Positions 26,796 to 36,011 of a stretch of DNA of 64,000 nt are shown here, piece by piece. The DNA comes from QQWI01 sp964522015. Its GTDB lineage: Bacteria > Bacillota > Clostridia > Peptostreptococcales > Acidaminobacteraceae. Position 1 is the stretch's first letter; each line of letters opens with the position of its first letter. A program made the position numbers and the translations under genes. Under the pieces are notes generated by a model. The model saw only the letters and a program-made list of their open reading frames with translations, was not told where the DNA came from and ran no database searches. The DNA is taken from contig CAZFST010000005.1 of the NCBI GenBank assembly GCA_964522015.1, forward strand, positions 62,001 to 126,000, written 5' to 3'.

Positions 26796-27143
26796 TTACT
26801 TGTTAATCGGCACATTCCGATAATGTGTGATTTCTTCACCGTCAATTCCGACAACATCTAATCTGTAGTTGTCTGGCAGATGACAAACATGGCTCTTGAT
26901 ATAATGCCATGCGGTTCTTTTGATCTTAGCTATCTTCTGGGGCGTTACAAAGGTATATGCCCTACCGTGTGTATCTGAAGTTCTATATTTCACTTCTATA
27001 AAAACTAAGGTCTCACCCTCAATGGTTATCAAATCAATTTCACCGTATTTGGTGTTGTAATTTTGTTCTAAAATCCGAAATCCCTGAGCTTCCAAATAGG
27101 CTCTTGCCCGGTCTTCGTAAATTTGTCCAATCTTTCGACTCAT
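26796..27143 (-). CDS. YraN family (UPF0102) endonuclease-like protein
   Basis: 115 residues. Nuclease-fold motif set GEIDLI (about 34-39) and LVFIEVKYR (about 46-54), close to the PD-(D/E)XK pattern, plus RAYTFVTPQKIAKI. Cellular role is unsettled. Its ATG overlaps the stop of the FlhB-like gene (ATGA), so translation is coupled. Confidence 0.9.
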   Translation of the reverse strand: MSRKIGQIYEDRARAYLEAQGFRILEQNYNTKYGEIDLITIEGETLVFIEVKYRTSDTHGRAYTFVTPQKIAKIKRTAWHYIKSHVCHLPDNYRLDVVGIDGEEITHYRNVPINK

Positions 27144-27406
27144 AATTTGTACCCTTTATCCATTTTAGCAATAAAGACCAAAACTTCTGCAACCACGTTA
27201 TAGAGTTCTTCAGGTATGGTCTCCCCTAATGAGAGATTTTGAAGTTGTCTTGCCAGGCGCTCATCCTTATAAATCGGTCTTTCGTTTTCTTGGGCCAGTG
27301 CCACAATACGGTCTGCCACTAACCCTCTGCCCTTAGCAAGCAGAGTCGGTGCAGCATCTCTATTTTTTTGATACCCCAGTGCTGCTGCAAACCGTTCCTT
27401 AGCCAT
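27140..27406 (-). CDS. FlhB C-terminal-domain-like protein (YlqH-type)
   Basis: 88 residues from the ATG at 27406, chosen for the AGAGGTGATCAC spacing. It resembles only the cytoplasmic C-terminal tail of the flagellar export switch FlhB (AAALGYQKNRDAAPTLLAKGRG ... VAEVLVFI), without TM helices and without the NPTH self-cleavage motif. Such stand-alone proteins occur next to a FliK-like gene and rnhB in many Firmicutes. A role in export switching is plausible but unproved. Confidence 0.85.
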   Translation of the reverse strand: MAKERFAAALGYQKNRDAAPTLLAKGRGLVADRIVALAQENERPIYKDERLARQLQNLSLGETIPEELYNVVAEVLVFIAKMDKGYKL

Positions 27407-27458
27407 GTGATCACCTCTTGTGAATAGATACGTCAAGCATACAGATCAAATAAACAGA

Positions 27459-29408
27459 TTAAATAAACGTATCAAATAATTGTGTCAGCTTCACATCCAA
27501 ACGGGACATGGCTGCTAGATTTGGTGTTTCCTCATCTGATTTAAAACTCAGCTGGATTTCTTTTGACACAAGCGGCTTAACGGCTTCCAGTAACTCAGTA
27601 GCAGCACTTTCAAGATATTTTTCAATCTTTTCGTTTTCTGTCATCACCACAATACTGAGGGTTTCTTTTTTAGCCGTGATTTTAACCCGAATCTGATCCA
27701 GGTGATTGGTTTTTAGAGCAATATAAATCATGCTATTATCAGGGTCTAGGGCTTCTTTTTTATGCCCCTGATGCTTCACGTAAATTTCAATATCTTGAAC
27801 CCGTTCTTTTAGGCCCATTGGCAAAAATACCATGGACCAATTCTGACTGTCTTGTAAAACTTGGGTGGTCCGCTGGGTGGCTTCAAACTGAGCTGCCTTC
27901 TCACCGGTTTCGCTGGTAATCATTAGATTTTGCAGGGATTTTGATAGGGCTTCTATGGCTTCGGTTTGGGATTTTAAAGCATCCCCATCTAACCCAAGAT
28001 GCAACTGGTCCCATTGCAGCATGTGCTGTTTCAAATCGGCTACCTGCTTCTCTAATCCTTGCAAGATTGGATTATCTAGCCCATTGCCTTCAAATAGCTG
28101 AAAGAGCCCTTCACTTAAACCCATGGCCCCTTTTAAGAACTGATGGGTGATTAAAATATCCAAGGTTTGAAGGGGCATCTTTTGTTCCGTCATAAACGCC
28201 AAAGTCCCTACCATGGCCTCTTTTTGAGAAACCATTTCCGATAGGGCTTGAGTAAGACCTTCAAAAAATGTTTTTGTGGTGATTTGACTTTGAGTCCCTA
28301 AAGGTTTGAGGGTCTCCTCTGGGGTGAGCAGGTTTTCGGTCATCAGGGGAGTGGCAGAGCTAGCCCCTTGGTTGGCCTGGGCAATTTGCTGTAAAGCATT
28401 TTGAATTTGCTGGGCCTTGGTAAGGGGTTGTTGCAGTGTTTGATCTGGTCCGTCTAAAACCCCTGGCACCTGGCCGAGAGTTGCTGGCACCACCTCTAAA
28501 CTCGCTGGTGCCCCTTCCACACCTAAGGTGCCAACCGGGGCTGTACCTGTTGGAGCAAGGGTTTTAGGACTTACCCCTTCAGTGAGTGGCCCTTGGGAAA
28601 TCGTCAGCTGACTGAGGGACTCAAAAAATCCTTTAGGGTCCTGTCGCCAGTCCACTTGAGTACCTAAATTGGCACCACCTTGATGACCAACTTGGGTACT
28701 TGTTTGGGTACTTGTTTGGGTACTTGTTTGGGTACTTGTTTGGGTACTTGCTTGGGTACTTGTTTGGGTACTTGTTTGGGTTCCTGCTTGGGCACTCGCT
28801 AGGGTACCTACTTGTGCACTCCCTTGAGAGGGTTGCCCTTCTTGAGGAGCACCAGAAGTAACAGCCCCCAGCATGCTAGCCCCTTCTGTCAGAAAGTGCA
28901 TCGCATTTTTTAATGTCTGAAAAACTTCACGGGTAATGGGCAACCCGAATTCCCGCTGGGCCTTTAAAATACTCATATTTTGCTCAGTGGCTTGCAGGCC
29001 CATTTCTTTTAACTGGGTTTGTAGAATCCCATCAAAAGGTTTGAGGGTCACCTGGGACCCTTGAGCAGGCACACCTTGGGCAGCACTGCCTTGTACAGGC
29101 TTTTGCAGATCCCCTTCGGAAACAACCCTAAGGGTTAACTGCTGCTCCTGTGCTTGAACCACTTCTAATTTAATACTTTGTCCAACTTGAGCCCCAGGGA
29201 GGGCGTCCCCAGGTAATTTCAAGGTTTGACCGTTTATGGACACTTGTACCCCTTGTTGGTTGCGACCCACCACTTGTGCAGAAACAATATCCCCCGCTTT
29301 GACGTCAAGGGCTTTAACATCAACCCCCTTGCCATCAGCAAGAGACTTGACCTGCATCTCATGCCTCATCTGATTTAAGTCTCCAACCCCAATTGCAGGT
29401 ATACCCAT
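27459..29408 (-). CDS. FliK-like / YlqG-type protein with Thr-Gln repeats
   Basis: 649 residues. N-terminal part resembles a small beta domain (LDVKAGDIVSAQVVGRNQQG). A long Gln/Thr/Gly/Pro-rich middle includes a TSTQ repeat block. The last ~110 residues (DIEIYVKHQGHKK..., DQIRVKITAKKETLSIVV) resemble the FliK C-terminal domain. It lies between rnhB and the FlhB-like gene, so the two may interact as FliK and FlhB do. I prefer ATG 29408 (GGTGAGG upstream); a GTG at 29426 would overlap rnhB. Codon usage in the middle is biased by the repeats. Confidence 0.75.
   Translation of the reverse strand: MGIPAIGVGDLNQMRHEMQVKSLADGKGVDVKALDVKAGDIVSAQVVGRNQQGVQVSINGQTLKLPGDALPGAQVGQSIKLEVVQAQEQQLTLRVVSEGDLQKPVQGSAAQGVPAQGSQVTLKPFDGILQTQLKEMGLQATEQNMSILKAQREFGLPITREVFQTLKNAMHFLTEGASMLGAVTSGAPQEGQPSQGSAQVGTLASAQAGTQTSTQTSTQASTQTSTQTSTQTSTQTSTQVGHQGGANLGTQVDWRQDPKGFFESLSQLTISQGPLTEGVSPKTLAPTGTAPVGTLGVEGAPASLEVVPATLGQVPGVLDGPDQTLQQPLTKAQQIQNALQQIAQANQGASSATPLMTENLLTPEETLKPLGTQSQITTKTFFEGLTQALSEMVSQKEAMVGTLAFMTEQKMPLQTLDILITHQFLKGAMGLSEGLFQLFEGNGLDNPILQGLEKQVADLKQHMLQWDQLHLGLDGDALKSQTEAIEALSKSLQNLMITSETGEKAAQFEATQRTTQVLQDSQNWSMVFLPMGLKERVQDIEIYVKHQGHKKEALDPDNSMIYIALKTNHLDQIRVKITAKKETLSIVVMTENEKIEKYLESAATELLEAVKPLVSKEIQLSFKSDEETPNLAAMSRLDVKLTQLFDTFI
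28692..28799. repeat. 12-bp in-frame tandem repeat encoding TSTQ
   Basis: Nine consecutive 12-base units close to TTGGGTACTTGT (plus strand), the first four identical and the last two more diverged. Each adds four residues (TSTQ or TQAS-type), so copy changes keep the frame. Confidence 0.92.
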
Positions 29409-29422
29409 GACCTCACCCCATC

Positions 29423-30187
29423 TCACCTCAAATTCTTGATAAACGTCTTTCTGTGAATCGGCGTGGGTCCTAAAGCTCGCAAACCATCATAATGCATGGG
29501 GGTTCCATAGCCCTTATGCTGCTCAAAACCGTATCCAGGATATAATTTAGCCGCCTCTAACATCATCCGATCTCGTGTAACTTTTGCCAGAACCGACGCC
29601 CCTGCCACAGAAAGGCTCTTTTGATCACCTTTTACAATGGCATGGACTGGAATTTCTCCCACCACCAACTTCACATGATCTGTTATCAAACCGTCGTAAG
29701 TCCCCTCAATGGCTGCAAGGGCCTGATACATGGCCTCTTTAGTGGCATTGAGAATATTGATCTCGTCTATGCGCTCAGGGGAGACAATCCCAATGCCAAA
29801 TGCAATGGCCTCCCTTTGAATCACTTCAAAAAGTCGTTCCCGATCAGCCTCTGACAATTTTTTAGAGTCGTCCAAGCCCATAAGCCCTGGAGAAGGTTTT
29901 AAAATACAGGCCGCTGCCACCACAGGACCGGCCAATGGCCCTCTTCCCGCCTCGTCAACACCTGCCGCAAGCCCCACTGGGACATGGTCAAGATCAAATG
30001 ACGCAAGACCAGCCAAATGATCAACCCGCTTTAGGTGTTTAAGATGCTGATTTTTATATTTTGTGAGACCTTTGACGACCATGGGGGTGTCAATCTCTTG
30101 ATACTTTTGAAAGACTTGATCCCACTGGTCAATAAGGGTGGTTTCTAACTCGGCAAGGATTTGATTGAGGGTATCACGAGGTTTCAT
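29423..30187 (-). CDS. rnhB: Ribonuclease HII
   Basis: 254 residues. Removes RNA from RNA-DNA hybrids and single ribonucleotides. The catalytic signature VDEAGRGPLAGPVVAAA (about 78-94) carries the first Asp and Glu; MGLDDSKKLSE and KVTRDRMM hold the other acidic residues. An N-terminal ~70-residue helical extension is as in Bacillus-type RnhB. Start ATG 30187 overlaps the end of the TPR gene by 14 bases. Confidence 0.96.
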   Translation of the reverse strand: MKPRDTLNQILAELETTLIDQWDQVFQKYQEIDTPMVVKGLTKYKNQHLKHLKRVDHLAGLASFDLDHVPVGLAAGVDEAGRGPLAGPVVAAACILKPSPGLMGLDDSKKLSEADRERLFEVIQREAIAFGIGIVSPERIDEINILNATKEAMYQALAAIEGTYDGLITDHVKLVVGEIPVHAIVKGDQKSLSVAGASVLAKVTRDRMMLEAAKLYPGYGFEQHKGYGTPMHYDGLRALGPTPIHRKTFIKNLR

Positions 30188-31280
30188 TGGCTGGCCCTAA
30201 CTTATCTAAGTATGACTTGGTTTTTTGAACGATTTCATCATCTGGTGCAATAAGAATGGCTTCTGCAATAAATTTTCGGGCTAAATCCAATTTACGGGCT
30301 TCGATATAGAGAATGGCTAAATTGCATAGAATCTCGTAGTTTAAAGGTTTTAGTCTAAGGCCTTCCATAAAGAATTCCTTTGACCCTTGAAAGTCGTCTA
30401 GCATCATGGCCACAATGCCCAGTTCGTTTAGAATGCGGTCATCTGTTTGGTTGAGGTTACGGGCTTTTGACAGGTGCAACATAGATTCTTCCAGTTGGTT
30501 TAATCCCCGATACCCAAGACCGATAAAAAACTGGATTCGCCAATCGTCCTGAGCGTCTTCGCTGATGGAGAATAGTGCCTCAAGGCCTTCTAAAAAGCGG
30601 TCGTGTAAAATCAAATCATAACCCAATTCGTAGCGGGCTTTATCTTCTAGGACACCGAGTTTTGGTAATAAATCCTGGGCGTAGATTTCTGGCAAATCAT
30701 CAGCGATGGCCATCTTGGCAAGGCGCAGGGCCTCTTGATGCCGTTCTTGGTGGTGGGCCACAAATGCAAGGTAATAGAGGATAACCGATTTTTTTTCTAT
30801 GCTGAGGGCTTTTTCAAAGTTAACCTTTGAAAGTTTTAAGGCCTCCTTTAAGTCACTTTGCTCAAGGTAAAAAGCATAATGGGCTTTACCTAAATTAAAG
30901 TAGCCATCGATATGCTCTTCAAATCTTAGAGCTGCACGGAAAAACGAAATCGCCTCAAGCCACTGGCGGTTTTCGCTGGCCTTGATACCAAGGTGCATAC
31001 AATAATCAAAGGGCTTTGCCACCATCCCCTCAACCAGGGACTGATAGACCGGATTATGAACAAATTCCGGATCCAAGCCAAGCACCAGGCACACATCTCT
31101 GAGTATCCGCTTAAAATCAAAGCCTTCTTGATTTTCTCTTACCACATCTTTTAAGACATCTTGATCCACAGGCAAATCCAATCCCTTTGGAATGGTGATT
31201 TCCCCAAAATGCAGGTCTTTATTAAGCTCTATAAAATAGAGTTGTTCTTTTTTTTGGTCGTACAGTTCCTTAAGAGTCAT
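30174..31280 (-). CDS. TPR-repeat protein
   Basis: 368 residues. TPR pairs from about residue 130 to the end, e.g. DGYFNLGKAHYAFY, ILCNLAILYIEARKLDLARK. No catalytic domain or signal is seen, so it is probably a cytoplasmic scaffold of unknown role. The ATG at 31280 follows AGGTG and starts after the GNAT stop; a TTG at 31295 would overlap that gene. Sits between the GNAT gene and rnhB. Confidence 0.8.
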   Translation of the reverse strand: MTLKELYDQKKEQLYFIELNKDLHFGEITIPKGLDLPVDQDVLKDVVRENQEGFDFKRILRDVCLVLGLDPEFVHNPVYQSLVEGMVAKPFDYCMHLGIKASENRQWLEAISFFRAALRFEEHIDGYFNLGKAHYAFYLEQSDLKEALKLSKVNFEKALSIEKKSVILYYLAFVAHHQERHQEALRLAKMAIADDLPEIYAQDLLPKLGVLEDKARYELGYDLILHDRFLEGLEALFSISEDAQDDWRIQFFIGLGYRGLNQLEESMLHLSKARNLNQTDDRILNELGIVAMMLDDFQGSKEFFMEGLRLKPLNYEILCNLAILYIEARKLDLARKFIAEAILIAPDDEIVQKTKSYLDKLGPANETS

Positions 31281-31287
31281 CTCGCAC

Positions 31288-31776
31288 CTATTCAAATTCC
31301 TTATAAAAGATTAAGTCATCCACATACTTGCCACTAAGTTCGTCAAAGTGATGTTTCCTGACTGAGCCACTAAATACAAAACCACAACTTAAAACCGTCT
31401 GAATCGCCTGGGTATTATTGCTAAAAACAAAAGCTCTCACCAGGGACACATCCATTGATTGCAGTTCTTTTGCACAAAATTCCGTGAGCTGGGCTGCAAA
31501 CTTTTGCCCACCAAAACTCTCATCTACTGCCAAGGCAATGGTGGCTGCATGGGCTTTATTATCAAGCCCTCTTTTAGCTCTAATAACCGCTAAAATCAAA
31601 TCCCCATCTGCTGCAACGTACACAAATGTGTCTTCCCGCTCTAACCAAGCTTCGATTTGCTCTTCATCTGCCACATCTGAAAAAGGCACTGCCACCATCT
31701 CGACACTCAGCTTACTAAAAAGGCTGAGCACCTTAGGAATATCTCTGATTTCTAAAGGTCTTAAAATGACTGACAT
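31288..31776 (-). CDS. GNAT-family N-acetyltransferase
   Basis: 162 residues. N-terminus ILRPLEIRDIPKVLSLF is typical; the acetyl-CoA-binding region is ALAVDESFGGQKFAAQL and the end NNTQAIQTVLSCGFVFSG. Substrate is unknown. The P-loop-like segment FGGQKFA departs from the usual Q/RxxGxG/A. ATG at 31776 follows AGGAGG, 10 bases after nadK. Confidence 0.8.
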   Translation of the reverse strand: MSVILRPLEIRDIPKVLSLFSKLSVEMVAVPFSDVADEEQIEAWLEREDTFVYVAADGDLILAVIRAKRGLDNKAHAATIALAVDESFGGQKFAAQLTEFCAKELQSMDVSLVRAFVFSNNTQAIQTVLSCGFVFSGSVRKHHFDELSGKYVDDLIFYKEFE

Positions 31777-31786
31777 AGGATCCTCC

Positions 31787-32608
31787 TTACATCTCCATTG
31801 AGCGACTGATATTTTTATCGATTATTTTGTTTTTATAAAACTCAAAATAATCAAAACTGCCAACACGTAAAATCTTAACTGAATCCTCTGCCACATTGAC
31901 ATCTAGCTCTGCAATGTAGTCGTTTGACACTTTTATCCCATCACAAGCCACAATAACCGCCCGGCTACGGGCCTTGATCACTTGAAGATTGAGATGTGTA
32001 TCCAGAGGCACCACCATGGAATGTTTAAGTGGTCTATTAATCGAGTTATCATTGGGATTCAAAGGGGTAATTTGGAACACCGGTAGCTCAGAGTGGGTGG
32101 CAACGCCCCCTGCCCAAATGGCATAGCCCGTTGCACCGATTGGGGTGGAAATGATAAAACCATCTCCCGTAAAGTAGTTGAAAGGCTTCTGGTTGAGAAA
32201 AAGCTTAGCTTCCATCAACCTTGGGTCCACGTGCTTAATGAGAATCTCGTTAAAGGCAAAATTCTCAACCACTGCCCCGGTGACGGTTGTACATTTCACC
32301 CTAAGAAGGGGGTATTTTTGAATGGTGAACTGCTTCTTATTAAGGGCTTCAATGAGTTCGTCAATTTGATCAGGCCCAACCGTGGGTAAAAAACCCAAGC
32401 TCCCTGTGTTGATGCCAATAAAGGGCACATTTTTTTGTCGGTGGCTTCTGACAGCGCTGAGCATGGTGCCATCACCACCAATGACGATAATCAGTTCTGG
32501 CCTTTGATCCACCAAATGGTAATGATTTAGTTTTAAAAGGCGTATCAAATTCTTTTTGGCCTTCAAGCTCTCTGGTTTGTAGTTGTGGTGTATCATAACC
32601 CTTTTCAT
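31787..32608 (-). CDS. nadK: NAD kinase
   Basis: 273 residues. Makes NADP from NAD. The family motif GGDGTMLSAV (about 44-53), INTGSLGFLP and TGDGFIISTPIGATGYAIWAGG-type glycine-rich segment are clear. Starts ATG 32608. Lies between a membrane protein gene and the GNAT gene; nadE at 50345 is separate. Confidence 0.94.
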   Translation of the reverse strand: MKRVMIHHNYKPESLKAKKNLIRLLKLNHYHLVDQRPELIIVIGGDGTMLSAVRSHRQKNVPFIGINTGSLGFLPTVGPDQIDELIEALNKKQFTIQKYPLLRVKCTTVTGAVVENFAFNEILIKHVDPRLMEAKLFLNQKPFNYFTGDGFIISTPIGATGYAIWAGGVATHSELPVFQITPLNPNDNSINRPLKHSMVVPLDTHLNLQVIKARSRAVIVACDGIKVSNDYIAELDVNVAEDSVKILRVGSFDYFEFYKNKIIDKNISRSMEM

Positions 32609-32623
32609 TGGTTTTTCACTCCG

Positions 32624-33373
32624 TTACGGTTTAATTTGCATCAAGCGTTTTTGGCGGGTTGTGCTGTCCAAGCGGGTGAATAATAAACCTCTATAGAGCA
32701 TGGTATATCCCAGTGTTAATTGTAGAACCAAAATGGCAACAACTATAGTCAGAGCAGTGGCAACTGCAAAAGGCAATGCGCCAAACACCATTGGCAGCCC
32801 CTTAAATATACCGAACCAGATCCCTATGTTTGCGCCAATGAGTAGGCTATTAGGGACAAACCAATCAATCCAATTACCTTTTAGAAAATCGATGCCATAA
32901 CGAATGCTGTCAATTTCGCTGTAGTCCTTTTTATAGATGGTTTCAGGCAGTGCATTAAAGATGATAAAGCAACCACCATAAATGACAATGCCCAACAGCC
33001 CCCCCATCAAGGGCCCCAATAGGGGAAAAACAAATAAATTCACGCCGTAATTCGCAACCCAAAACACAAATAGCAATCCGAAAATTTTACGCATATAGGC
33101 ACCAAAGCCATCTTTCACATCTTGCCAATTGGTACTGTAACCAGCTGTTGCCCTGTTGATCAGATAAAAGTAGTTTGAGAAAACCAGCGCATAAGCTAAA
33201 AATTCGATCATACCGCCAAACAGAGGCAATCTAGCAGCTAAAAATAGCATGGCCCAAAGTAGCGGTCCATAGATTAAGCCAACATACATCAACAGGTGAT
33301 GTTCCCCAATTAATTTATTGGCTTTTTTAAGGGTGAACAGATTGGTATGCAGTATATCCGTTAGTATCTTCAT
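32624..33373 (-). CDS. Polytopic membrane protein, unknown function
   Basis: 249 residues with about six hydrophobic segments (near 28-50, 55-75, 95-115, 118-140, 175-195, 200-225). The loop RATAGYSTNWQDVKDGFGAYM and C-terminal RLDSTTRQKRLMQIKP are charged. I do not recognise the family. ATG at 33373 is one base after the radical SAM gene, whose last codons supply AAGGAG, so it is coupled to it. Confidence 0.7.
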   Translation of the reverse strand: MKILTDILHTNLFTLKKANKLIGEHHLLMYVGLIYGPLLWAMLFLAARLPLFGGMIEFLAYALVFSNYFYLINRATAGYSTNWQDVKDGFGAYMRKIFGLLFVFWVANYGVNLFVFPLLGPLMGGLLGIVIYGGCFIIFNALPETIYKKDYSEIDSIRYGIDFLKGNWIDWFVPNSLLIGANIGIWFGIFKGLPMVFGALPFAVATALTIVVAILVLQLTLGYTMLYRGLLFTRLDSTTRQKRLMQIKP

Positions 33374-33374
33374 C

Positions 33375-35162
33375 TTAAACTCCTTGCACTGGGGCGAATA
33401 GTGGGTGAATGTCTGGATCTACCACTGTATAATTGGGTTTTCCTTTAATTTTGATCAGCAATAGAGCTTTATTTGAAGGGGTGCCAACGTCACTCATTGA
33501 GGGGATAGCAGCGTCACATACTGATGGCAGAACCATCTTCAGAATCGACTTGTCAATACGAATGGCTATCAATTGCTTAATCACTTGCTTCACAGGCAAA
33601 TTTTGATCTTCTTCACAAAGCCACTGAGGGTTTTCCTTTAAAAACACATGCCATATATGGCTAATGGGTTCTTTATACCCTTGCACCATACTCGGAAAAC
33701 TCACATCCAAATACCAAGAATCAAAAGCAATCAAGTCGTAAAGTGTCTTTGATAAATCTTGATTTGGTTGGGTTTTACACAATCTAAGGGCTGTAGCAAT
33801 CACTTGTTCCACCACTTGATCAAAGCTCACTTGGTACCCTTGTATTAGTCGCTGGTTGATCCACTGACCCACGGTCTCGTAAAATAGAAATGGTGATGGT
33901 AAAAGGCTGTGAATAACCTTAAGGGTGTATGTTAACCGCTCCGCATTATGGACCCGTTCCATCCCTTCTTCAACCCCCATGAGTCTGACCTTTTCTTGAT
34001 AAGTCAGCCACTGATTGTATAAGAATTCGTAGGGGGCATGCTTTGATGCACCGTAACCATAATCAGGGGCTTCTTTTGAAAGCGGCGCCCCATGTAATAG
34101 CTTCAACATACCTAATTGCAGGTGGTCCGGCGAGAGTTTCAAAACATCATTGACACTTTTTTCAAAGGAGTCAAAGTCTTCAAATGGTAGACCTGCAATC
34201 AAATCTAAATGGGTGTGACAATTATCCAGTTGGCAGAGTTTTGCCACAGCACCTAATGTTTCTATCGGCATATGACGGCGAATTGCTTGAAGGGTTTTAG
34301 GGTTAGTGGACTGGATGCCCAGTTCAAACTGTACGAGATTCTTTCTAAGTGATGCAATGGTCTCAATTAAACTTTCTGTCAAACCATTGGGACTCAGTTC
34401 AAAATGAAAAGTCGTGGTTCCCCTATCCAGTTTCGCAACCAGTTGTAAGATTTCAATGGCTCTTTGAACCGGTGCGTTAAAGGTACGATCGATAAATTTG
34501 ACCACCGATACACCAGATTCAATCAACTGCTCCAATTCTTTTTCAACGATATCAAGTGACTTAAAACGCAACTTTGACCCTAACGATGACATGCAATAAC
34601 TACACTGATATGGGCATCCCCGGGAGCTTTCGTAATAGGCAATCTTTAATGTACTGAGTTCTAATTGGTTATAACCAATACCTAAGTCGTCCATCGCAAC
34701 AGGTGGGAAAGTTGTGATTTGTCCTTTTAATGACTGAAAGAAAGAGCTTACGGTGTTATTAACAGAGGTATGTGCCTCAATTAAGGCTTCTATAAACCCC
34801 TCTCCTTCGTGGGCAATAATGCCATCGATAAAAGGTCGTTGCTCAAGCCAAGCAGGTGAATGAAAGCTCACCTCTGGACCACCTAAAAAAATCATCCCTT
34901 TAGGGTAGATACATTTTAGATCCCTTGAAAACTTCTCAATCATCTCTATATTCCAAATATAACAGGAGAACAAGTAAATTGGCTGATCTTCTGAGGGTTC
35001 CTGCCCCTCTAGTAAATAGCTCAGTGCCACTTGATAGGGTTGATTGATGGTCAGATGCTTATGTGCATAATTTATGTCATTGTTTTTTAATCGGCTACCA
35101 AAATAGCCCATAGCCAAATTGGTATGCACATACTTTGCATTGATTTCTATCAGATATAACAT
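33375..35162 (-). CDS. B12-binding-domain radical SAM protein (DUF4080 type)
   Basis: 595 residues. N-terminal cobalamin-binding-like Rossmann region (about 1-140, with LYLIEINAKYVHTNLAMG and FLGGPEVSF), radical SAM core with SSRGCPYQCSYC (about 180-191) and DRTF, then a ~200-residue C-terminal domain like DUF4080. Members are probably methyltransferases or thiomethyl enzymes; substrate unknown. The N-terminal region lacks an obvious DxHxxG cobalamin His motif. ATG at 35162, preceded by CGAGG. First gene of the long minus block. Confidence 0.85.
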   Translation of the reverse strand: MLYLIEINAKYVHTNLAMGYFGSRLKNNDINYAHKHLTINQPYQVALSYLLEGQEPSEDQPIYLFSCYIWNIEMIEKFSRDLKCIYPKGMIFLGGPEVSFHSPAWLEQRPFIDGIIAHEGEGFIEALIEAHTSVNNTVSSFFQSLKGQITTFPPVAMDDLGIGYNQLELSTLKIAYYESSRGCPYQCSYCMSSLGSKLRFKSLDIVEKELEQLIESGVSVVKFIDRTFNAPVQRAIEILQLVAKLDRGTTTFHFELSPNGLTESLIETIASLRKNLVQFELGIQSTNPKTLQAIRRHMPIETLGAVAKLCQLDNCHTHLDLIAGLPFEDFDSFEKSVNDVLKLSPDHLQLGMLKLLHGAPLSKEAPDYGYGASKHAPYEFLYNQWLTYQEKVRLMGVEEGMERVHNAERLTYTLKVIHSLLPSPFLFYETVGQWINQRLIQGYQVSFDQVVEQVIATALRLCKTQPNQDLSKTLYDLIAFDSWYLDVSFPSMVQGYKEPISHIWHVFLKENPQWLCEEDQNLPVKQVIKQLIAIRIDKSILKMVLPSVCDAAIPSMSDVGTPSNKALLLIKIKGKPNYTVVDPDIHPLFAPVQGV

Positions 35163-35180
35163 TGGTACCTCGCCATCTTT

Positions 35181-35272
35181 GTCATATGACTATTGTAACA
35201 TGTGACGTGTCACTTGACAAACCTAGGGGAACTTTGTAATACTTTATCTTGCAACTGATTTTGTGGTATACT
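35181..35272 (+). promoter_or_regulatory. Divergent regulatory region with palindromes and promoters
   Basis: GTCATATGAC (35181-35190, perfect palindrome) and GTGAC-GT-GTCAC (35202-35213) are followed by TTGACA (35214-35219) with AATACT 18 bases on, and by an extended -10 TGGTATACT (35264-35272). The palindromes may be an operator for the divergent genes. Confidence 0.45.
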
Positions 35273-35334
35273 AACATAGTCAAACCCATTCAAATTAAAC
35301 ACTAAGAGCAACAAAACAACCATGCGGAGGTAAT

Positions 35335-35865
35335 ATGAATTCTTATCCAGGTTCTAAAGAAACACTCGTCAAGCTAACCATAACATGGTTCGTATTTTTT
35401 ATACTCATGTTAGCAACGGTACTTATTTTTAAAGCGATTTTCGTGAAAATTTTAATCCTTGCTTTCCTCCTACCAACCCTGCATTTAATCTATCAAGGTA
35501 TGATTGTTGAGATTACCCTAAGCGATACAAAACTGAGCATCAAGCGACTTTTTCACACCACCCATATCGCCATCAAAGACATTGCATTTTGTGCCATCCA
35601 TGGCCTTCAAGATGAAAAAATTCTGATTTACTGCTTTGTTCGCACCAAGAGATTTGGCAAAGAGCGGGTGGGCGGCATTAAAGGCAAACACGATTTTGAT
35701 ACCATCGTTAAAAAGTTGATGGACGACGACGGCAAAGGTACCACGGATCTTGATATTAATTTTCACGTTGCAAAAAAAGTACCCGCTTCATTTGTCAGTA
35801 ACAGCGAGGATTTAAAGCTTAAACTCTTAAGACTTGTGGATGCAGCACACAGTAAACTAATCTAA
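35335..35865 (+). CDS. Membrane-anchored protein, PH-like C-terminal region
   Basis: 176 residues. Two TM helices at about 12-33 and 36-56, then a ~115-residue soluble beta-rich part (EITLSDTKLSIKRLFHTTHIAIKDIAFC) that resembles bacterial PH/YdbT-type domains. Not recognised by name. ATG at 35335 follows GCGGAGG. Monocistronic, ended by a long palindrome. A distant architectural analogue lies at 59410-59832. Confidence 0.65.
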   Translation: MNSYPGSKETLVKLTITWFVFFILMLATVLIFKAIFVKILILAFLLPTLHLIYQGMIVEITLSDTKLSIKRLFHTTHIAIKDIAFCAIHGLQDEKILIYCFVRTKRFGKERVGGIKGKHDFDTIVKKLMDDDGKGTTDLDINFHVAKKVPASFVSNSEDLKLKLLRLVDAAHSKLI

Positions 35866-35910
35866 CCTGGATACACCCATAGCGCGGCAATCTAAAAGAA
35901 ACACCTAGCA

Positions 35911-35970
35911 TAAATACACAACTAAAAGAGAACACCGCCTAGGCGGTGTTCTCTTTTAGTTGTGTATTTA
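35911..35970. terminator. Perfect 60-bp palindrome, bidirectional terminator
   Basis: Thirty bases on each side of the 35940/35941 junction (core ACACCGCCT/AGGCGGTGT) are exact reverse complements with no spacer. It lies between convergent genes and is U-rich at both 3' ends, so it can stop transcription both ways. A decayed half-copy (TCTAAAAGAAACACCTAG) precedes it at 35891-35908. Confidence 0.9.
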
Positions 35971-36011
35971 GTTTGTTTTCTAGTCGTGATTAAATCAATC
36001 CAACCGATTAA

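Noticed and set aside
31360..31375. Another REP-like copy (TGACTGAGCCACT)
   Set aside because: Only a short match inside the GNAT gene without the palindromic partner or loop; likely chance.
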